NCBI RefSeq assembly: GCF_001625215.2
Contig: NC_030387.2
Span: 40,819,606-40,883,605, forward strand
Reading direction: 5' to 3'
DNA from: Daucus carota subsp. sativus
Taxonomy: Eukaryota > Streptophyta > Magnoliopsida > Apiales > Apiaceae
DNA length: 64,000 nucleotides
Program-made: the position numbers and the translations under genes
Notes under the pieces: generated by a model
Told to the model about the DNA's origin: nothing
Database searches by the model: none
Seen by the model: the letters and a program-made list of their open reading frames with translations, nothing else
Part shown: positions 1 through 12,079 of the stretch, piece by piece
Position numbering within the stretch: the first letter of the stretch is position 1
How the letters are laid out: every line of letters starts with the position of its first letter

Positions 1-1181
1 ATTCAAATGAAGTGCTTGCTATTAACACCATTTGTAATTTGGAATCTATAGCAGATGCATAAAAAAATATCATCAGGATTCAGAACAAGTTGATTGGATC
101 TTCTCCAATAAAGGAAGAAAATCATCCAGTTATCGATTTAGTTGGATGTGGAGATGCATTCACGATCAAGCACATTTAAGCTATGAATCTTTAGAACTCT
201 ACGCTACTTAAAATATATAGTGCAGAATAAATCATAGTTATATATAACAAAAAATCAGAATGACTGAAAGAAAATTAGCTAGGTAACCTTAATCTGGGTA
301 CGACGATTTTGAAACCAGAACTTGACTTGGCTGGGATGGAGACCTAATTTCTTGCCCAGCTCCTCTCGCTGCTTGTCATCTGGATGTGGTGATTCTTTAA
401 ATAATCTGCAATTACAAACACATAAACACAATTTTTGATTAGATTAAAAGTACACAAAGTTTCTTGTAAACTAATTAATAATATGCATTTCGCAGCAAGA
501 TTATACATAAGGTCAGGTTCAAATGCGAAAATATCGAAAAAAAGAAAAAGAAAAGGGAAAAGCGAAAATATTAAAAAAGAAAAAAACGAGATTTAATGAT
601 AATTACTTACGCTTCCATTTCTCGGATTTGATCGAGAGTGTGCCTGTGATATTTCTTTCTCTTCTTGTTCTTATCGTCTTCAACATCATCGTCTTGCTGA
701 TCATCTGCGAATTCAATATCATCATAAGACCGCACCAGTGCGGAATTCTCACTGCTAATTTCAGTTACGTCCTCTCTTCTAATGCTGTTTCCTATACCAA
801 CACCATGAGCTGCATCTCTTTCCTCAACATCGGTGTTGTTTTTCGATGTTCCCTCACCATGTCGAAATATACCAGCCTTCACAATCATTGACATAATTCA
901 CAATATTAATCACACGCATCATATATTAAAATTAAAATCATACATATGTAACAAATATTTATAAACTACTACAAACATATAATAATACATATAACATGAT
1001 TGATCAAAACATATAAACAGTGATGAAACCAGGATTCCAAGAGAAAATCAAATAATAAAGACACCAGGATTTCAAAACTCACGAGACTAAGGGAGAGAGC
1101 CGGAGAAGGGAAGAGATCCTTGGTGTATGGGTTTTGGTTTTGGTTAGGATTAAGAGGAGGTTTATTAGACATCATGTCCAT
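1..1181 (-). CDS. GL2-like: GLABRA2-like HD-ZIP IV transcription factor, left tandem copy (5' part only)
   Basis: Coding exons read as complement of 1083-1181, 611-876 and 288-405; the gene continues beyond base 1. Exon 1 starts at the ATG ending at 1181 and encodes an N-terminus ending [10 protein letters not shown]. Exon 2 resumes [12 protein letters not shown], then an acidic stretch and [19 protein letters not shown]. Exon 3 gives the rest of the homeodomain, including the recognition helix [13 protein letters not shown]. This is the layout of GLABRA2 (homeodomain, leucine zipper, START domain), a nuclear regulator of epidermal cell fate. The zipper exon is expected just left of the window, because bases 1-60 match the intron that precedes that exon in the right copy (about 10890-10950). 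A shorter model starting at 894 is less likely: it drops the conserved SPALSLSL segment and starts inside the intron. Whether this copy is intact further left cannot be seen. Confidence 0.85.
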
Positions 1182-1294
1182 GCTTGATGCTTTGATTGAT
1201 TTGATAATTCAAGAAGACATTAGTTTATCAGAATACTTTTAAGTGACTCACCATCTTTAATGGGCGAGAAGGTAGAGGGGGAGGAGAGCAGTAG

Positions 1295-1308
1295 AGTTAA
1301 TATATAAA
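1295..1308 (-). promoter_or_regulatory. Possible TATA box of the left GL2-like copy
   Basis: On the minus strand the sequence reads TTTTTATATATTAA, about 115-125 bases upstream of the exon 1 ATG (1181). The matching place upstream of the right copy (about 12220-12240) carries TTTTTATTCTCTTAA instead, so the TATATAT core is missing there. Position and sequence suit a TATA box, but there is no transcript evidence. Confidence 0.35.
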
Positions 1309-2107
1309 AACAAAGGGGAGGTGAGCTTTGAAGCTGGCGTGGTGCGAAATTTCTACACAACTCAACTGCTTCATTATGTCACGGTGTCGTATCTGATACA
1401 TATATGCACTCCAGAAAGATCTATCTTTATTTTAACTGTATTTTCAAGAATTTAAACCGATAGTATAAATTATTATTTTTTAAAAAAAATTTGTCATTCT
1501 GAAAAAAAAATTATTGCTTGTTATTTAAAAGAAATATATATTTTGACTGTACAGTCAAATTACTTGAAAATGTGTGAAAACAAGTCAAACGACTTATATA
1601 ATAAATCAGAGTGAGTATTGAGTAATATTCATTGTATATTTGGAAAATATATTTGTTACACGCATCGTATCTTAGTTAGTATATGTATCATAAACATGAA
1701 TTATGAAAACATTTTATTAAAAAAAAAAAAGCTAACAAAACCGTCATTGATTATTTAAAAAGAAAGCTATTGAATGATATGTTTAATCATACGAGTCATA
1801 GCTCATAACCACATGCAAGTTCACTAGTAGTGCACACCCCATAGAGAATTTAATCACTATATCATATTAAGAAGACTTCTCAATTACCAAACCCTATATC
1901 TTCCATTAAATACTGCAATAACTCGAGCTTGAATTAAAATTACACCAAAAAATATATTTTATCAAGACTGTCTAGAAATAATAATTACAATTGAGGATTG
2001 AGGAGAAAAATTGTCCACAGCAAACACATGAATTTAATAACGCATGTTAGTATTTCAATCAGGAGCACTGTGCTAAACACACTACTTGGTTTCACACTTA
2101 TGAACTA

Positions 2108-2358
2108 CTCCCTCTGTCCCTCTCATTTCTTTATAGTTTTTTCACTCTGCTCGACACGCATTTTAAGACACATATAAAACATAGTTCGACAACTTATTTT
2201 TGAAATTTTTCTTTTTTGTATAAAAATATGAACATCAAATTTTCATTCAAAAGAAAAGGAAGTTCAAAATAATTTATCGAACTACGTTTTACGAGAGCAT
2301 TAGAATGCGTGCCGAGCCCCCGTTCCCCAATGTAAACAAATGAGGGGGACGGAGGGAG
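2108..2358. mobile_element. Stowaway-like MITE
   Basis: The left end reads CTCCCTCTGTCCC and the right end GGGGGACGGAGGGAG, which are inverted repeats. TA flanks both sides (2106-2107 and 2359-2360), the usual target duplication of Tc1/mariner-derived Stowaway elements. About 250 bp, no coding capacity. Its interior resembles the element at 46660-46926. Confidence 0.75.
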
Positions 2359-4732
2359 TATTTAAATATCACATATAGCATGCAAATCTAGTATCAGAAG
2401 AGTACTGAACTGCAATAGTATTCATGTTCACAGAAGTGCGTGCATATGATACAATAATACCACAACAGTGAATAACAATTGTATTCATGGTCAGTTGGTC
2501 ACAAGAAATGATGATGAAAAAGTTTTCTTACCTGTTAATCAAGGTGTCAAGCTAATCAGTTCCTTATCATTTGTAGTCTCATCTAGGCCACCTGAAACAT
2601 CAAAATATTTAACAGAAAATCGGAGTGCTACTATTAGATGTTGGTCAATGCATGAAAGAAAAAAACTGACATGTTCAAACAATCTGATGCCGCCTCAACA
2701 TGCATATTAAAATTTATGTGGGTATCATTGCTTCGACGTACCAACTACCACGACTAATTCTACAAGATTCCTGACTTTGTCCCATATTGTCTCAAAAAAC
2801 TATAAATTGGTTGCTTGTACTCCGAGAGCAGATCGACAGTATTTCCAATCACAAATGATTATTTGTTAAAACATGAATGTTTAAGTTCTTATAGATTAAT
2901 TTCCTCTATCTAGCTTGGAACCGGAAAAGGGTCAGGTGCATCTCTCTCTGGTCAAGCCTTATTTAGCCTTAGGGGATTCAACACGTCACGCATGTAATAA
3001 ACGCTAACACTATATATCTAGCAACAAGTGACATGAATTACAATAAGTTTTGTTCAAGTATTCACTAGTCAACACATACTCACTGTCACATGTCATGAAC
3101 TCTACATGAATTACATGAACTCTACATAAATAATCTTTATATTATATATAAAGCAATTGTTGAAAATCACATACTTGGCATATAAAAAAATCAAAGAAAA
3201 ATAAGAGAGATGGGCCTTAAAGAAAGGCGGAAAGGAGCAATTATACTTATAAGTACCAATAATTTGGTTGAAAAATTGGCATTCAAGCATTTGAAAAGAA
3301 TATTTGAGTTTGACTATGATTTTCAATCAAAAACCGATCCCATTTGGATAAAACCCCATAAATTTCAAACGTCTAAGCATTGGGACAACTAGGTGAATGA
3401 ATAAAAGTGCATCATACAATCAACAAACCACGAAAGTGCATCAAACAATCAAAAAACCAGGGAAACATTATTAATAAATTAAAGATCATTAACATTACGA
3501 TATTAAGCTATTCTTGTTACTTACCCTAATCTCTTGTAGTGCCCCCGCCATTTGCATACTATGTCAATAGGAATCCAGGACATCGGTCCTTAATCATAAT
3601 AGATGACTCCAATTACCTCCCCAATATAATATGCAAGCGGACCACCATTGCCAGACTACACAATCAGAGGTAGTAAGTAAAACAATATTGACAATGTGTC
3701 TAGCAAATGAGCAATTAATAACATAATAAGCAAGTACTAACATAATAACAATGTTGTGCCCAGGCAAAAACGAAAATAATAACATAATATGCAAGTACTA
3801 ACATAAACATATCTATCCTTTCGAACTACACATGATGCAAGACTATAACATGTCTAAGCACCATATTACTAGAAGTGTGTTCCACTATTTAGAAGTCAAG
3901 CTATGATCATTATCAACATCCTTTACAGGAACCTAATATAAACTTTAATTAGCTAGCATTGGTTACCCTTATGACTCTTGTTGTTTTGTACAGCGCTTGC
4001 TCATAAAGATGATCATATAACCGACCCACAATCTTAGTTCCAAAATGTACACAAAGACTCCATTGTAGTAACAAAACTATACATGCATGTATTTCACTTC
4101 CTAAACCATCAAGTGTACTCAACCATATAGTATAATGAATACACTAACATGTGTAAAGTCCATAGTCCAAAATGTATAAACAAAATCAAGTGGCACTACA
4201 AATTTGTGGTCGTACTAATACACCATTTCAAGTTTCCATAATATTTGCTAAGGTTTTATAAAAAAATTTATATTTGCTAACCATTAAAGGACATACGAGG
4301 ACATCCTAATAGCTCATATTTATAAACAATATAGATTTAGAAGATAGAAAAATGTCATTATTATCAAGTGGGAAAAAGAATGTACACTTATGATTATGCA
4401 ATTTGCATGAAAAACTCTCTACCATCATATTTGGGATGAGGGCGTTCAAATCTGACAAAAAGTTAAGAGAGCACGAATATTTAATGAGCGTTATGCTTAC
4501 TCTTAAATAACTAGTGCTTTTAAATCATTGTTTATTTTGATACACACAAATCTAATATCTTCTTGTAATAAACAAAATTTGATGCAACACAAATTACAAA
4601 AAGATTGTGTTCAACTAAGAAACGGTGTGTGCTCCTTCTAACACTAAAACTGATATATGAAAATGACACAAATTAGTTTTTTTACCAATATTCATCCTAA
4701 CAGCTATGATACCAATATTTACCTGGAGACTT

Positions 4733-5030
4733 CCACCAAATTGTATTTTATCTACAAACTATCTGGATGTAGGAATAACCACCAAATTGTATTCTAAAAA
4801 ACTATATACATAGAGACTATCCACCAAATTGTATTCTACAAACTCTTCGCATGTAGGAATAACCACCAAATTGTATTCTACAAACTCTCCCCATGTAGGA
4901 ATAACCACCAAATTGTATTCTAAAAAACTATTTTCCTAGAGACTATCCACCGAATTGTGTTCTACAAACTCTCCACATGTAGGAATAACCACCAAACTGT
5001 ATTCTACAAACTCTCCACAAGTAGGAATAA
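4733..5030. repeat. Minisatellite, about 7 copies of a 42-bp unit
   Basis: Each unit begins CCACCAAATTGTATTCTA and ends in GTAGGAATAA or TAGAGACTAT. The first unit is 46 bases and the other six are 42, giving 298 bases. Two variants alternate in an ordered way: units 2 and 5 have the AAAAAACTAT...TAGAGACTAT form and the others ACAAACT...GTAGGAATAA. The array lies in non-coding spacer and carries stops in the frames I read. Confidence 0.9.
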
Positions 5031-7094
5031 GATTTGTTGAAGTCAAAATAACGGTCCAATTATCATTACTCTCGACAATAGTCCCAAACCTTGAATGATC
5101 TCTGTATCACCTAAATTACAAACAATTGTGTAAAAAAGTCTTTTTCATACATTGATTGATAATACATTAAATATAAGAAAGATAAAACAAAATTTCAAAT
5201 AAACATTGTATATTTCTTTCCTTAATAAGACACAAGCCCCACAACTGAAAGGCGACTTTAACAAAGCTATCTATATATAAACATCCGGATGCAGATTATA
5301 ATCTTTTTACTTATATATTGGCGCTTGCTAGCTGAGTTACAGAATTAACCATATGGCATGGATCTGTATACATATATGAAATTTTAATGACACGTCCAAC
5401 ATATCAAATGACATATTAATTAGGTGATGGAAACAACATATATAAGATAATATTCACAAAATTCATAATTAACAAAAAATACACAAGAATAGTTATTAGT
5501 GATAACTATGAAAAGAAAAACTTAATCTCTTAATAGAACCATGACGTTTAATAGTGATTGTAAGTACTACCTCTGCAACTTACCCCAATAACCCCTACTG
5601 AGTTTATAAGCATATATGGAGGTTTGATGCAACTTACTCGCACTGAGTTTAGAGAGGTTTGATGTTATGTTTACACATTGTATACCTTACCCAGACTGAT
5701 CAAGATTACCATCAGGTGGTGGATTTGAAAGCGTAAATCTTATGAATCTTGCTAAACTCTTTTTCTGTGGACTAAATAATGTTAAGCTCTAATAGATAAT
5801 AATTAATTAATTTTATTCACAAGTCCCGTTCAAATTTATGATGACCAATTTGTCTCAATGCTTATAACGTGAAAATATAAATCCTATTATTTATTACTCA
5901 TGCCATGGTAGTTAAACTATATGACTATATATACATATCACCACAAAATTCATTCATTTTTTGTGAATTTCCTCTACCACCACTGGGAGACTATCTATCC
6001 TACATCTGTGTCAATACTTGTTGCCGAAAAATTAAAACTCATTTTAGTACCACATCCATGCCGAAAATTGGTTCCCAACACATACAAAAGCTAGTTATAA
6101 TTATCTTTTAGTGGAGTAGAGTAAAGTTTCATAAAATTTTCTCGTTGTAATTCCTCAAGCTAAATAGATTATTTGGTTGGCATTTTGATTCATCAGACAA
6201 GATAGCTTTTGATGTCATTAAAGAAGTTGAGGGTGCTAATGAAAAAAATGCAATTATATATTGTTAGAAAACAAAGGCTCCTATCATCAAATACACACAT
6301 CCAATCATAGCAGAAAAAGTATTCGTCCAACAGTAGTAAACAATATTCATTCCATATTTCTAAGTTTCTCCAAAAGAAATGGTAGCGGTTTCTTTCTATG
6401 CCACATTCCCCGTTAATGTGATCGAAGTGTGTAATGTGTACTAAGAAGCGAAGCTAAATTTTGACCACTATTTCCTTTTTTCACAAAATAAATTAAAATT
6501 GTACAACAACAATAAATAATAACAACAATAATAATACACTCCCTTATACCGTCTGACGCTGGTTCACGTTCCCATACTATCTTCATCTTTCCACCAAGAC
6601 TTTCCATGATTAAGAATCTTACCTGCAAGCAACCAGTGGCAGAGCAAGAATTTGTCAAGACGAAGTGACAATCAACATGCAGGGCCTTAGTACGTAGTTT
6701 TAAGACAAGATCAGAAGTGTCAAATTAAATCGAACAAGCACATTATACATCAATGTTACAAATATTTGTTAGTAGCTAGCAAGTTCGAGACTAATAACAA
6801 AAGTGTCCCAAATAAATTCGCCTTGTGATTACTAGCAATTTTTATAATATTTTGATTGAGGCATTTTAGCGAACAGTTGGAGAGCAAGAGACATGTATCT
6901 AGTATAAACCAAAGTAAGAACCTAGGAAGAGATAATTCATGCCTTTCTCGTCTTCTCGTTCGATTAAGGTTATGGAAGAGTGAGAACGTCTGGAGCTCCG
7001 ACTGTGAACTGTGTAGTCTGTAGGACCAAGGGGGTAATAACAATATAATCCTAGATTTTATTCCAAAATTGTTTAGACTTGTGCGTATATAATA

Positions 7095-7371
7095 CTCCCT
7101 CCGTCCCACCCATTTCTTATCGAATGGGTTGGGCACGGAGGTTAAGAAATATGTATAAAGTAGTGGAAAAGAGGAAGAAAAGTGGGTAAAGTGGTGGGAC
7201 CAATTTTTAATGTATAAAAAGAAGATAGTGGAGTAAAAATAGTGTGAAAAGGAAAGAAAAGTTGAGAAGTGGTGGGACCCATTGACTATTTTTGGTAAGT
7301 TTTGAAATGTAAAGAATTGGGTGGGACACCCCAAAAAGGAAAGTATAAAGAAATGGGTGGGACGGAGGGAG
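7095..7371. mobile_element. Stowaway-like MITE
   Basis: The left end is CTCCCTCCGTCCCACCCATT and the right end reads AATGGGTGGGACGGAGGGAG, its near-perfect inverse. TA dinucleotides flank it at 7093-7094 and 7372-7373. About 277 bp. Degraded relatives of its interior appear near 29585-29832 and 47047-47128. Confidence 0.85.
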
Positions 7372-7549
7372 TATAAGTGGTACTTTGTTTTCGAAATAAT
7401 TCTTAAATATATATATGTACAGGCAACAAGGACTTATTTTATGAAATATCGTAACATTTATATTTTTTATGTTTGTTATCATTGTGATATTATATAAAAA
7501 CACGTATAAGGTGGATATGAGGTGTATTTTCATAATTTATTTTTAAATT

Positions 7550-7680
7550 TTTTATATTAAAATTTTTATTTAGAAGGAAAAAGTTAAAAGTAATTTATGA
7601 AACCATAACTCAACGGAACGTTAAAATACGTGCATAGCTCCGTTCTCCAATATATAATTGTATACTTCCGGACAGAGGAA
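7550..7680. mobile_element. Right end of a degraded Stowaway-like element
   Basis: The segment ends CTTCCGGACAGAGGAAGTA and shares interior words (AACTCAACGGAACGTTAAAATACGTGC-like) with the 2108-2358 family, which has GAACTACGTTTTACG...GAATGCGTGC. No clean left end was found. It may have been cut or diverged beyond recognition. Confidence 0.4.
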
Positions 7681-8383
7681 GTAATAATTGTAAAATATAT
7701 ATTTATAGATATACCAGATTTAAATATAACATTATATCTATCAAATAATATACAGCTTATTGCAATAATGTATATCTAAGCAGTAAACATAGACGCGGTC
7801 TCTTTGGAAAATATGTTGATTCTCATCTTTCACTGATTTACAATTAACATTCAATACATTTCTGAGAAGGCAGAACATGTGTTTGTTTATCATAACTGTT
7901 GTCTGTTAACATGCAGAACTCAGGCCAGTATCATAACACGAAGGTCGAAGGGTAATATACCTGACCAGTGTGCATTTTAACGGTGAAGATACTTATTTCT
8001 GACAAAAGTATGCAACCAACTGCGAAAATTGTCCAAATAGTTCTAGAAAAACTATGCACATGCAGTATAGGATGCAAGGTATCAAGAAAAAGATCAAGTC
8101 ACTGGTAAAAATTACACATCATAGAGCCTTCAAGTAATTAGTAATCGCTTACACTAGAAGTTCTTGAATAGATCCTCAAAGACAAATTAGCATATTCGAT
8201 TTCAGCTATGTTTGACGGCTCAATTCAAGCCATGTACACTGTTTCAAGCACAATTCAAGATTTTGAATTGAGTTGCCAAACATAGCGGTAGTCAATCAGA
8301 AAATAGTTACTGAATGCTATATATAAGCCTATAGTACTTTCATATATGCTGCATTTTAATCTATAAAAATTGCACAGAAGCCC

Positions 8384-11300
8384 TCATTCTTCACACTGCA
8401 ATGCTGTCTTGATGTTTTGCAACGTGCATGATACCAGTGTGTTCACAGACTCGAAAGACTCCATGCTGAGATTTTCTGTTGGAGAGTTGGTTGTGAGGAT
8501 TTGAAACGCGATGGTGAGCAATGATCCGCCCTCTGTGCTCTTGTCTTCTGACCTAGATGAGATTAACAGAGGCCTTGATTCAACTCCGTCTGGCAGAATT
8601 GAGAAACCAGAAGGTAAGATAGCAATGTCACTTGGATCGCAGCCTGTCATTGCAGATTCCATGCTACTGATGTCCACTGGTGCATAAACTATGGTTGACT
8701 CGTAGGCGTTGGTGCAACTGTCTTGGAGTATCCACACACTTTTTTGTTTCTGTTTTATGGCCTAATATGTTGAAGAATGTTAGACGAGACAGTGAGAGGT
8801 CAATCGCGTTAAGAGGCTTCTTTGTTAAAAACTCACCTGAATAGTAACTGCATTTCTATGGTCCTGCCCTTTTACCAGGTTTGCTATGTTCTGAGCTGGT
8901 CCTTCGTTCACACTAATCTCCCACTAAATCAACACGAGCATAATTGAGGTTATTAAGAGAAGTCCGGGAATAAATTTTAAATTAATCAATGGAATTGGAA
9001 GATAAAGGTTACTAATTACCTCATTCCTTCGAGTTTCATCTCTCAAAAAATCAAACAGATTCTGGTGAGATACGGGCAACCAGACTGATAAAACAGCACA
9101 CAAGACCACACCAAGAGGTTCTCCAGGGTCACTCAAATTCTTCCGCCAAGCTATCCTTATGTCTTCTCCAGTTTTACTTGTAGTCTTGTTCCATGTATGA
9201 TAGTTTGATGCTCCAAGGGCTCGGTAGAAACTCTTTGTCATTCTCTGTGCCAATTTTAAAATGCTTTGCCTACCCGCAAATGTAGCAACACCTAGAGAAG
9301 TACAAGAGATGATGATGTCAATCTTTAAAGAACGATTAGATCGAGAGATAAATTGATATATAGTCTAACCATATGAATTGCTTGTGGGGACATTTGTTGC
9401 CATGAAGAACACAAGGCGCTCACATTGCAGCTGCAATGTTTTCATCCAATGGCCTGCACCGAATGCTAAACCACTATTAACAATTGTGCGATACAAGCTA
9501 GGTACTAGGCTTTTCTGGCACTCCATATGCTCGACCCAGATCACCTGAAAATTTCATTCACATATAAATAACAAACAAGTAGAAAATTCATGGAATGTCC
9601 AAAGAAATTATATGTAGTATGAGTGTTACCTTACTATGCCCATTCGACTTATCTTCTATGATGCAACCAGAAGGACGCTTATAACATCTTGAATCAATAT
9701 TATTCTCAAGCTTGTCAAGGGAAACATCTACAATTGCCCATTTATCAGCTGCTAATTGCTTGCAATGGCGCACAAAATAAACTTCCCGAGTCGCCACCAC
9801 AGGCGTTAGCATCTGAAGCTCTGCAAACATCTGTCGGGTAAAAAATTATAAGAATGGATCTACGGATTGCAGAATATGAAGAGCTTTGAAACTTAAGAAC
9901 TTAAATCAATTACCAGTTGGATGGCTCCATTCTTACCAGCTCCCTCTCCGTTGTTGATAACATCAACAATAGAGCCCTTAGAGATCATGCATGGAAACAA
10001 TTCTTGCCATTGTTTCTACAAAACACACAGAATTTCAATATATTTCAAATAAATCATAAGAGAGTTTGAGAATTAGCTATAATGTGGTTTTTAATTACCG
10101 CATCCATGAAATATTGAACTAATGTAGGAAGATCCATAAAGACAACTCCACTGTCCCTTGAAGCCTCAACAGATGATCCATTAGGCCATTTTTTTGTGAA
10201 GTTTTTGACAGGCAAAATCTTCAGGTACTCGTCATAGTTCAGTATCTCACGGCCAGTCTCAAAGCTTTTGATCCAAAGTGGTTCCCCTTTAGTGGCCATT
10301 TTTATCAACTCCTCAGTTGCTTTGTTAACAATCTCGACAATTTGAGACCTTTCTAGCCCAAAAATGTCGCTGAATGCATCTGAAGAACATTTCATATTGC
10401 CAGCTTGGTCACTTCCAGGTGAACAAGTTGATCTAGCTGGCGGTGATTCTGATGATGCATATTTCCCAATAACTGCTAGAAGCTTTTCGTTCTACACGTT
10501 AAGAAAGCACTATTAGCATGCATCAATTGTCAACTCATGAGCATATAATTCGAGATGAATTAGCTAACCTCGGATTTTAATCGAGCATTCTCAATCCTTA
10601 GCTGCTGAAATTCAGATGGTATAATGGAATCCTTAGCAGAAGCAAGGACGCCACAATTGAGACAAGCACCCTTGGCAACAATCTCCCTCAAAGCCTTGTT
10701 TTCTTCGCGAAGCCTGTTCATTTCTCTTCTCAACAAAGAATTCTCATGGCGCTCTTGAATAGCCTGCAATACCAGCATCATAGTTTTGCACATTAAATTA
10801 TACGGATACCAGAGGTGGTTTCATCAAGTTCTAAAATTGGTTGCAATTCTGGAAGCTATAGCAGTATAGCTAACGCCATCTTTAAATTGGAAATTAATGA
10901 AGCGCTTGCTACTAACACCATTTGGTATTTTGAAATTATAGCAGATGCATAACATAACTCTCTTCGGGTTTCATAACAAGTTAATAAGAATTTTTGACGA
11001 TTAATCATACTTAAGCTATGAATCTATCAAACTCTACGATATTGCTTAATATTATGGTGCAGATTAAAATCACAGTTAAATAAAACAAAAAATCACGAAT
11101 GACTGAAAGAAAATAAGCTAAAGAACCTTAATCTGGGTACGACGATTTTGAAACCAGAACTTGACTTGTCTGGGATGAAGACCTAATTTCTGGCTCAGCT
11201 CTTGTCGTTGCTTCTCATCCGGATGTGGTGATTCTTTAAATAATCTGCAATTACACACACATTTTGTGATTAAATTAAGATTAAGATTACACTAAGTTTC

Positions 11301-12079
11301 TTGTATACAATCTACATTTAGCACCAAGATTATAGGTTCAAATGCGAAAAAATCAAAAACAAATTACTGATAATTACTTACGCTTCCATTTCTCGGATTT
11401 GATCAAGAGTGTGCCTGTGATATTTCTTTCTCTTCTTGTTCTTGTTATCATCTTCAACATCATCGTCTTCGTGCTCAACAGCCACATTAATATCATCATA
11501 AGACCGCACCTGCGCAGAATTCTCACTGCTAATTTCCGTTATATCTTCTCTTTTAGTGTTGCTTCCTGCACCACCACCGTGAGCTTCATCTCCTTCCTCA
11601 ACTTCCATGTAATTTTTCGATGTTCCACCGCCATGTCGAAATATACCAGCCTTCACAGTCATTTACACACTTCACAATATTAATCACACGTCGCATATAT
11701 CATGAATCATAATTATATATAAATACTATACAAGTGTGAAACCAGAATTCCGAGATTAAAAAATATATAAATAAACCAGAATTCATATAAGCACGATTGA
11801 TCAAAACATATAAACAGAAGACGAGAGATAATAAAGACAGATAAACAGTGACAGTGACGGAACCAGGATTCCGAAATTAAAAAAAATAAAAAATGGTTGA
11901 ACCAAAATTCATATAAGCATGATTGTACGGTGACAAAACCAGGACTACGAGAGATAATAAAGATAGAGAAACGGTGACAGTGACGGAACCAGGATTCCGA
12001 GACTTACGAGACTGAGGGAGAGAGCGGGAGAAGGGAAGAGGTTCTTGGTAGTAGGGTTTGGGTTTGGATGTCGGTCCAT
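8384..12079 (-). CDS. GL2-like: GLABRA2-like HD-ZIP IV transcription factor, complete right copy
   Basis: Eleven coding exons, complement of 12008-12079, 11382-11650, 11127-11244, 10569-10763, 10099-10491, 9914-10015, 9630-9830, 9370-9544, 9020-9291, 8837-8923 and 8384-8761. Splice phases agree and give about 753 residues, close to the usual GL2 length. Residues 1-24 end [10 protein letters not shown]. An acidic region leads to the homeodomain (about 97-155, [12 protein letters not shown]), then the zipper ([20 protein letters not shown]) with a CLNC pair, a START domain (about 255-485, with [14 protein letters not shown] and [19 protein letters not shown]) and a C-terminal region ending [20 protein letters not shown]. 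The zipper and C-terminus point to the GL2 clade, not the PDF2/ATML1 or HDG5 groups. By family it is a nuclear regulator of epidermal, trichome or root-hair fate through L1-box-type sites. The start at 12079 is preferred over the ATG at 11662, which has TAA directly before it and would omit SPALSLSL. Confidence 0.92.

Larger units (their letters stand above)
1309..8383. other. Spacer between the GL2-like copies
   Basis: About 7 kb of AT-rich DNA with no reading frame that I can tie to a protein family. It holds two Stowaway-like elements (2108-2358, 7095-7371), the right end of a third (about 7550-7680) and a 42-bp minisatellite (4733-5030), listed separately. The longest frames here lie inside repeats or are unsupported. 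The rest shows nothing I can name. Confidence 0.6.

Noticed and set aside
523..891. Plus-strand ORF of 122 codons
   Set aside because: It is the antisense of the GL2-like acidic exon; the same shadow appears at 11342-11683.
607..894. GL2-like left copy starting at ATG 894
   Set aside because: The reading begins inside the intron. Joining at the acceptor GTGAAG before GCTGGTATATTT to exon 1 at 1083-1181 restores the [14 protein letters not shown]-terminus typical of GL2.
4733..5030. CRISPR-like array
   Set aside because: The units are contiguous 42-bp repeats without unique spacers, in a plant nuclear sequence.
6756..7334. Minus-strand ORF of 192 codons
   Set aside because: Half of it is Stowaway-like MITE sequence and the product is low-complexity Phe/Ser/His-rich. 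No family resemblance.
11660..11662. Start codon for the right GL2-like copy at 11662
   Set aside because: TAA lies directly upstream in frame, and the exon 1 at 12008-12079 gives the expected N-terminus with matching phase.
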